NCBI GenBank assembly: GCA_002812745.2
Contig: NCSJ02000039.1
Location: 1 to 64,000 of the forward strand
Direction: 5' to 3'
From: Scytalidium lignicola
Taxonomy: Eukaryota > Ascomycota > Leotiomycetes
Length of the DNA stretch: 64,000 bases
Made by a program: the position numbers and the translations under genes. The notes under the pieces were generated by a model. The model was not told the origin of the DNA and ran no database searches. It saw only the letters and a list, made by a program, of their open reading frames with translations. Below, in pieces: positions 58,462-64,000 of this stretch (positions within the stretch are counted from its first letter, which is position 1; every line of letters begins with the position of its first letter).

Positions 58462-60445
58462 GCAAGCACAACAGCAAGCGCAGCAACAGGCACAGCAACA
58501 GGCACAACAACAGGCACAGCAGCAACAGGCACAACAGCAGCAACAACAACAACAGCAGCAGCAACAACAACAAGGTCAGCAAGGCCAACAGGGCCCACAA
58601 CAAATGCAGCAATCGAATGGAGCTAGACCGCAAGGTGGCCCGCAGTTCTCTCCCCAGGAAATTGAGGTGATAAATCGATTAACCACTCAGTTAATGGCTG
58701 CAGCTTCCGCTGAGGAAAAGAACAATATCAGGGCGGGACTACAGGGCAGAATGGATGCGCAGACGTTTGCGAGATACCAAGCACAAGGCATCGACCCTTT
58801 ACTGGTATTTTTTCGGAATCAGGCCGTAGCCAGATTTCGAGCGGAAAAGAACGCGCGACAGGCACAACAAGCACAGCAAGCACAACAACTTACTATGGGG
58901 CAACAACCTCAGAACGTTCCTGCTACCTCGCAACCAATGCAGCCGCAAAGGTCTATGGGACCAAGTCCAATGCCTGGTCAAGCGCAACCGGTGGTTTCGA
59001 TGGCAGGCGCTGCGAATCCCGAATTCAACTCCTTTTTAGGAAACACCATGGAGAGTATCATTGGACAACAGCAGCAGGCTGGAGTAATGGCGCAGGAGGC
59101 TGGTCAAGTGGTGGTACCTGCGAGCGGTGCGCAACGGAATGCGACTCCTCAGATAGGCATGGGAGGCCAGGGCTTGAATCAGCGGCCGATCAATAATGCG
59201 GCTGCTCGAAACCAGCAGCAGCAACAGTTCCTCAATTCTCAGCAGGCTCAGCAGCGGATGCTCCATAACGCGCAACAGCAATCACAGGCTCAACTTCGTG
59301 CCAATGCCCAGCAAAAGGCTCAAATGTCGCTTCAAGGCCAGCCAGGTGGACTGGGACCAGGTCCAATGCCTCCACGGCAGAGTCCTGCAATGCCAACTCT
59401 GAATGCACCGGTGCCTGGAACCCAACAAATAACCCCAGAGACTCCGCAAATGAATGCCAATGCACAGGTTGGACAACCCCTTGATCCTCGCTTTATCCAG
59501 AGCAATCAAAGGCAGATGGGACAAGGTAACGCCATGAATGGGCTTAATAGTGCAATATTTGCAAATATGCCTATTGAACAGCAGAATCGTTTGTCGACTT
59601 TACCACCGGAGAGACTCAACGAAGTATTGGCTAGGTGGCACGAGTCCCGTGCTCAGATGGCTGCTGCACAGGCAGCCCAAGCGGGTAGACAGCAGATGCC
59701 TATGCAAGGGAATAACCAAGTTCGGCCTGGTCAACCCAATCCGCAAGCTGGGCAATTTGGCCCGCAAAACCCCATGAATCAGTTCTTGAATCAACAAGCT
59801 CAGCAACGTCCACAGGGAATGCAAAATGCTATGAATCCTCAGCAGCAACTCGCACTTCAACAGCAGATTGCGCGGCTACAACAGAACCCAGCCCAACAAC
59901 GTCCACAAATGTCACCAGAACAACGGTTGTTCATGCAAATGGACAACGTGGACTTCCCGCCGAATGTTGTGAACCATGGTCAGATGCCGCGAGGAATACC
60001 GCCGGAGCTCAAGAAATGGGGTCAGTTGAAGCAATGGGCCTCCCAGAATCCATCGATACTCCCGGAGCAAATGGAAAGCATCAAGGGGCTGCAGAAGATA
60101 CATTATCAACAGATTATCCGAGCAAGGCAAAATCAGCAGCTTGGGCAGACCATGACCATGAATGCTGGTCAACCAGGGCAAGCTGGTATGCCTGGAGTTC
60201 CTCCCGGGATGCCAGCTCCCGTGGCACAGATGGGGGCGAACCCTATGCAAGGCGCGGGAATGAATATGGGAGCTAACGGTCCAATCCGAGCGCCGACGAT
60301 GATGGAGATACAAAATGTTCGAAATCATCCAAGCGGAAAGATGGCTGGAGCAACCGATGATCAAATCAGGGCAGTCCTGATGAAGCACCAAATGGGTCCA
60401 CAACAGCAGCAACAGCAACAGCAGCAGCAGCAACAACAACAACAA

Positions 60446-60479
<34 letters not shown>

Positions 60480-62668
60480 GGCAGCAACAACTTCTCCAGA
60501 TGCAAATGGCGAATAATATGTCGCTAAATGCTGGACAACGTCCAGGTCTTCCACAAGGCCATATGCAGCAGAATGGCTTCATGGGTCAAGGACAACAACA
60601 ACAACAACAACCTCTTCCAGCTCAGATGCAACAATCGAAATCAACAAGCGGACCTGAAGTGGCGGCCTCTGCCACAGCTACAGCGCGTACAAAATCGCAG
60701 CCAAAGAGCGGTCCAACTTCCTCACCCGCCCAGCCAGCTAACAAACTTAAGCGTCCAAGCAGTGATGATGTGGTCGAAGTGCCAAATCATAACGCCCAGC
60801 CGCCGGCGCAACAGCAACCGCAACGTCCAAACCTCCCTGCTAAAGGCCCACAAGCAAATCGTATCACTCTCACGCCGCAACAAATACAGAATCTTGATCC
60901 GGAGGCTCGAAAAAGATATGAACAAGCGTTCCGAGCGTCGCAGGCGAACCAAGCAGCCTCGCAAGTTAATGATGCCGATATGGAAAAGTTAAAAGCCATC
61001 ATGCAGGAGGAATCGGTAAAAGCTCGTGAACCTCTACCTGATATACCCATGGATGTTGAAACCAAAGCCTCCATGGCTAAGTTGCTACGAGATATACTTA
61101 GCCCTCTAGCAAATGTCGGGAAAGCAGTGCCTAAATGGTATCAACTTACACATGACCAGACTCGTGCAAGAATGTTCTTCCGGACGGTAAGCTCTATAAT
61201 ATTTGTGCTTCTTATCAGAGTATAAGCTAACAAGATGTAGCGACACCGCATCGCGAGACAGTTCCGCGATAACTCAATGAGTCAGCTTAGGGATTCCTTC
61301 TCTATAAAGCCGGCCGAAATAGATGCAGCGAGAGCAATGCTAGCTGGAATGGTGAAAGATCTCACTGATAGGTTCCCGAAGATGAAGAAGCCAGATGCTT
61401 CGCAACCAATGTCAACCGCTCAACCCCCAGCTTCAACACAAGCCCCCCCGGCCCCGACAGTGCCTCTCAATGCTGCAAATCTGCAGCAACAACAGCAGCA
61501 ACTTAAGATGCATTCAAGATCGGCAAGTAAGGGCTCAGTTCCGCCGGCAGCACCAACTACATCCCAACCTCCATTCCCCTTCGGCGCTACATCTCCTCAC
61601 GGCCAGCCCACCTACATCAGCAAGCCTACCGTTACTCAGGAAGATCTAGTAATCCCCCCTAAAAAGAGACAGAAGCCAAATTCGACCCCCGTTCAAGGGC
61701 AAAGTACTCCTGGCTCAAATGCCTCACCGCAAGTTGGGAAGCTTTCTCCGGAAGCTAGAAGACAAATTGCTACAGAAGCTAAGTCGCAGTCGAAACCAAC
61801 CAGATTATGCCCCGAGCCGGAGTGCGAGCGTCATACTGTTGGATTTGATAGCGATGAAGCGCTGAGGCAACACACTCAAGAAGAGCATATTAAGCCGTTG
61901 GAGGATCCTCTTAAGTATGCCCAAGAAAACCTTGCTTCTGTGCTTGGCTTGAATGAGCAGGGACAACCGAAGGTTTCTCCTGAAGCTTCTAGTCAAGAAC
62001 AGACCGCTTCAGGTGAGGTAAAGATGGAAGCGGTTGGTTCGAAGCAAGGCCAAACGCCGAATATGAAGGCTGCTGGCACGCCAGCAGGAACGGCTTCAAC
62101 ACCTCAAAAGATGGATCGCCAAGGCAGCACGGCTGGTGCTAAGCCTGCAGGGATGCAAAAGAAACCCGATGTCGCCAAAGAGAGCCTGCTGAAGGCTTCA
62201 TCAAGTGAGAAGGACTCTACAAAGCAACCTAATGGACAACCGGCGCAAGAAATCCTCCAGGTCGACCCATGGGCAAATGCAACTGTTGATCCACATGAGC
62301 TCTTGCAATCTTTCTCAAACTTTGAAAGTGGTGCCAACGGTGCAATCTTTGACATGAACGTCTACCGTTCTATAACCCCGAATGATACACCCGAATCAAG
62401 TAAAGATAGCGGCGTATCCGAGCCCAACAGTGACATCTCTGATGGTGTAGCTCTAGATATTAATTTAGACATCTTTGATGAAAAGTGGATGCCATTCGGA
62501 CCCAGCGATGTTGATATGAGCAATACTGCCATTAATGAAGATGCATTGGCTATGTTTGATACAGAGCCTCTGCCAACATTTAATTCATGGGACGATTTGG
62601 TTGATCAGAGTGCTTTTGATAAGCCATTTCAGTTTGACACGGGTTTTTACTCGATGACTGCCGATTAA
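57595..62668 (+). CDS. MED15: Mediator tail subunit Med15/Gal11
   Basis: Exons 57595-57782, 57906-58020, 58079-61186 and 61241-62668 join in phase to 1612 aa. The first two exons encode the KIX activator-binding domain (about 30-105: INQLIFQTLNAQTGPLTGWQ, then IQERISLISNIGNLRLA). The central region is Gln-rich with two long polyglutamine tracts (about residues 214-268 and 876-906). A conserved C-terminal helical block spans the last intron (about 1090-1190: AKLLRDILSPLANVGKAVPK, IKPAEIDAARAMLAGMVKDL). A C2H2-type zinc finger follows at about 1325-1350 (CPEPECERH...HTQEEH). The acidic C-terminus (DDLVDQSAFDKPFQFDTG) resembles an activation-type region. Med15 sits in the Mediator tail and contacts DNA-bound activators through KIX, linking them to RNA polymerase II. 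The 10-kb upstream region and GAAA microsatellite suggest elaborate control. Confidence 0.93.
58417..58578 (+). repeat. First polyglutamine (CAG/CAA) tract in Med15
   Basis: About 54 codons, nearly all CAG or CAA with a few GCA/GCG, inside exon 3. The mixed codons make slippage less likely than in a pure CAG run. Confidence 0.9.
60403..60480 (+). repeat. Second polyglutamine (CAG/CAA) tract in Med15
   Basis: About 25 consecutive glutamine codons, including a run of nine to ten CAGs near its end, followed by RQQQLLQMQ. Confidence 0.9.
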
Positions 62669-63668
62669 TTGGCATCTTATCTTCTCATCTTGGATGAGTG
62701 TTTCCAATTATTTTTTCTGAAATTCGATGGCGTATTTTTTTTTGTTTCACGGTGAATGGGTTTAAGAGAGGATTAGGGATATTAAAGGGATACTTTGGAC
62801 ATCCTAACGAATTTATACTAGGAAAAGCATGTGCAGGGCGTTTGTCTTGGGTTGGTTTGGTCTGGCAATATACCAATCCCTTGGATTAGCGGGACAGGAT
62901 TTGCTTTTGTGTGTATCCTAATTTCTTCGACCNTTTTTTTTATTGNTTTTTTTATTCTTTAGGTTTTGATAAAGGGCGTCAGTAGCCGGTCATTTTGTGG
63001 CACGATTCATAAGTGCATTTTAGATACCAAAATATGAAATGATTGCGAAGTTTGCATTACTGTTCAACAAACTTATTCGCTTAACTTTTGAGATGTTGTG
63101 ATAACTTTTATGAAATTTGCCCATCTTGGCTCTGTTTTAGAGTACTAGTAGTAAGTAACAGGGGATTGAATTCCGCCTGGTCGCCTTAAGGCCACTTTTT
63201 CAGGGATGGGAGGGGGTTGGTGGGAACAGATAGGATAGTGGGTGGAAGGGCTTTCGTTCCGAGCCGAAATCAATATCAAATCGCGAGAGCACGGCCTTAA
63301 AAAACAACCTGTATTCACGAGAAACGCGACACTCACTAATTAATTTTTGAAGATAGAATTCTCAACTCTGTATCAATAGAAGGAGAGAGAGTATTTTTTA
63401 CATAAAAATAGTGCTGTAAAAGGATAGGTGAATATGTCTCCTCCCAAAATATTCTAGCATTGCAAAGGTGCAAGAAGTCTAGGAAGCGCTTTCTTTTTTA
63501 CTGACGTACGAACCCCACGCGTGCAGCACAGTCAACATCTCGTAACGCGCCTTCCCACCGGCGAGAATCACAAAACCCCTCGAACTGCTCCTTCCTTTGT
63601 TCAAAAGACTTCGGTTCCCTCCCTCAGAAAACCCGCTAATTCTCAACCCCTCGCCCAAAACCGTCAAC
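62669..63668. other. Intergenic between Med15 and the last gene
   Basis: 1.0 kb, AT-rich with Ns beside T runs at 62933 and 62946. A pyrimidine-rich stretch before 63669 may be the 5' UTR of the last gene. No other gene seen. Confidence 0.5.
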
Positions 63669-64000
63669 ATGGCATCTCAAACTCCAAGACGCGTCGTCTT
63701 GGGCTCATTAGATGTAAATGTCAATACCCCCAGCAAGAGGGCAGTCTCTCCCTCCTCCTCCCCTCTCAAGGCTGCCGCGCGTCCTCAGATCTCAAGCCAG
63801 TTGGTCCAGACACCTTCGGCGGTCCAGGCTCAGCAGCAAGGTGAGCTTGCTAGAGAAGGTGGATTGGCTGGCGCGAAACGGGGCCGTGACCTGGGTGAAG
63901 ATCGAGAGTTGTCCCCTAAGAAGCTTAGAGCAGGAAGTGATCCAGAGGAATCTCCTGAGGAGATTGGATCAGAGTCCGGCAGGAGAGGGATGGGGGAAGG
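63669..64000 (+). CDS. Ser/Pro-rich protein, N-terminal part only (window edge)
   Basis: The ATG at 63669 opens a frame that stays open to the end of the window, 110 codons. It begins MASQTPRRVVLGSLDVNVNT and continues with SPSSSPLKAA, and later SPKKLRAGSD and SPEEIGSESG. It is polar, disordered and dense in SP/TP sites followed by basic residues, typical of a CDK substrate. The opening 'TPRRVVLGSL' and 'TPSKRAVSP' recall fungal Whi5/Nrm1-type G1/S repressors. The diagnostic GTB motif would lie beyond the window, so this is only a suggestion. Confidence 0.7.
   Translation, partial: MASQTPRRVVLGSLDVNVNTPSKRAVSPSSSPLKAAARPQISSQLVQTPSAVQAQQQGELAREGGLAGAKRGRDLGEDRELSPKKLRAGSDPEESPEEIGSESGRRGMGE

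Overview
The window is nuclear DNA of a filamentous ascomycete. Genes are split by short GT-AG introns (mostly 45-120 nt, with CTAAC/CTGAC-like branch sites), intergenic DNA is AT-rich with many homopolymers, and the gene set is fungal. A cellobiose dehydrogenase with a C-terminal cellulose-binding module, a NACHT-ankyrin (STAND) protein and a Fot1/pogo transposon fit a plant-associated or saprotrophic member of the Leotiomycetes or a relative. That placement is inference from content, not from a search.

Layout. 0.9-3.4 kb: NACHT-ankyrin gene with an early stop in its last ankyrin repeat. 5.9-8.0 kb (-): unidentified conserved-looking protein with a beta-rich C-terminus. 8.2-9.5 kb (+): SUMO E1 subunit Aos1. 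9.7-10.8 kb (-): BMT5-type rRNA methyltransferase, convergent with Aos1. 12.3-15.6 kb (+): secreted cellobiose dehydrogenase in 12 exons. 17.2-18.7 kb (+): mitochondrial GABA aminotransferase. 20.5-22.1 kb (-): small AT-hook protein. 22.1-26.5 kb: gene-free, low-complexity DNA. 26.5-29.7 kb (+): SET2 H3K36 methyltransferase. 31.0-32.9 kb: complete Fot1/pogo element with perfect 51-bp inverted repeats and a transposase carrying four in-frame stops. 33.5-34.3 kb (+): LURP-one-like protein. 34.6-35.9 kb (-): Swi5 recombination mediator. 36.6-37.7 kb (-): eIF6. 38.6-41.3 kb (-): 888-aa RGG-box nuclear protein. 43.8-45.4 kb (-): Rad23. 46.1-47.5 kb (-): four-helix membrane protein. 47.5-57.6 kb: ten-kilobase gene desert. 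57.6-62.7 kb (+): Mediator subunit Med15/Gal11 with two polyglutamine tracts. 63.7 kb to the end (+): start of a Ser/Pro-rich protein.

These genes are housekeeping (chromatin, transcription, DNA repair, SUMO, ribosome assembly) with a few accessory ones (CDH, NACHT-ankyrin, transposon). No biosynthetic cluster or operon-like logic links them. I reconstructed exon structures by hand from splice signals and checked them for reading-phase consistency. Where a junction is not resolved I say so. No tRNA, rRNA or CRISPR was found. Single Ns beside T or A runs recur through the window and look like sequencing or assembly artefacts.
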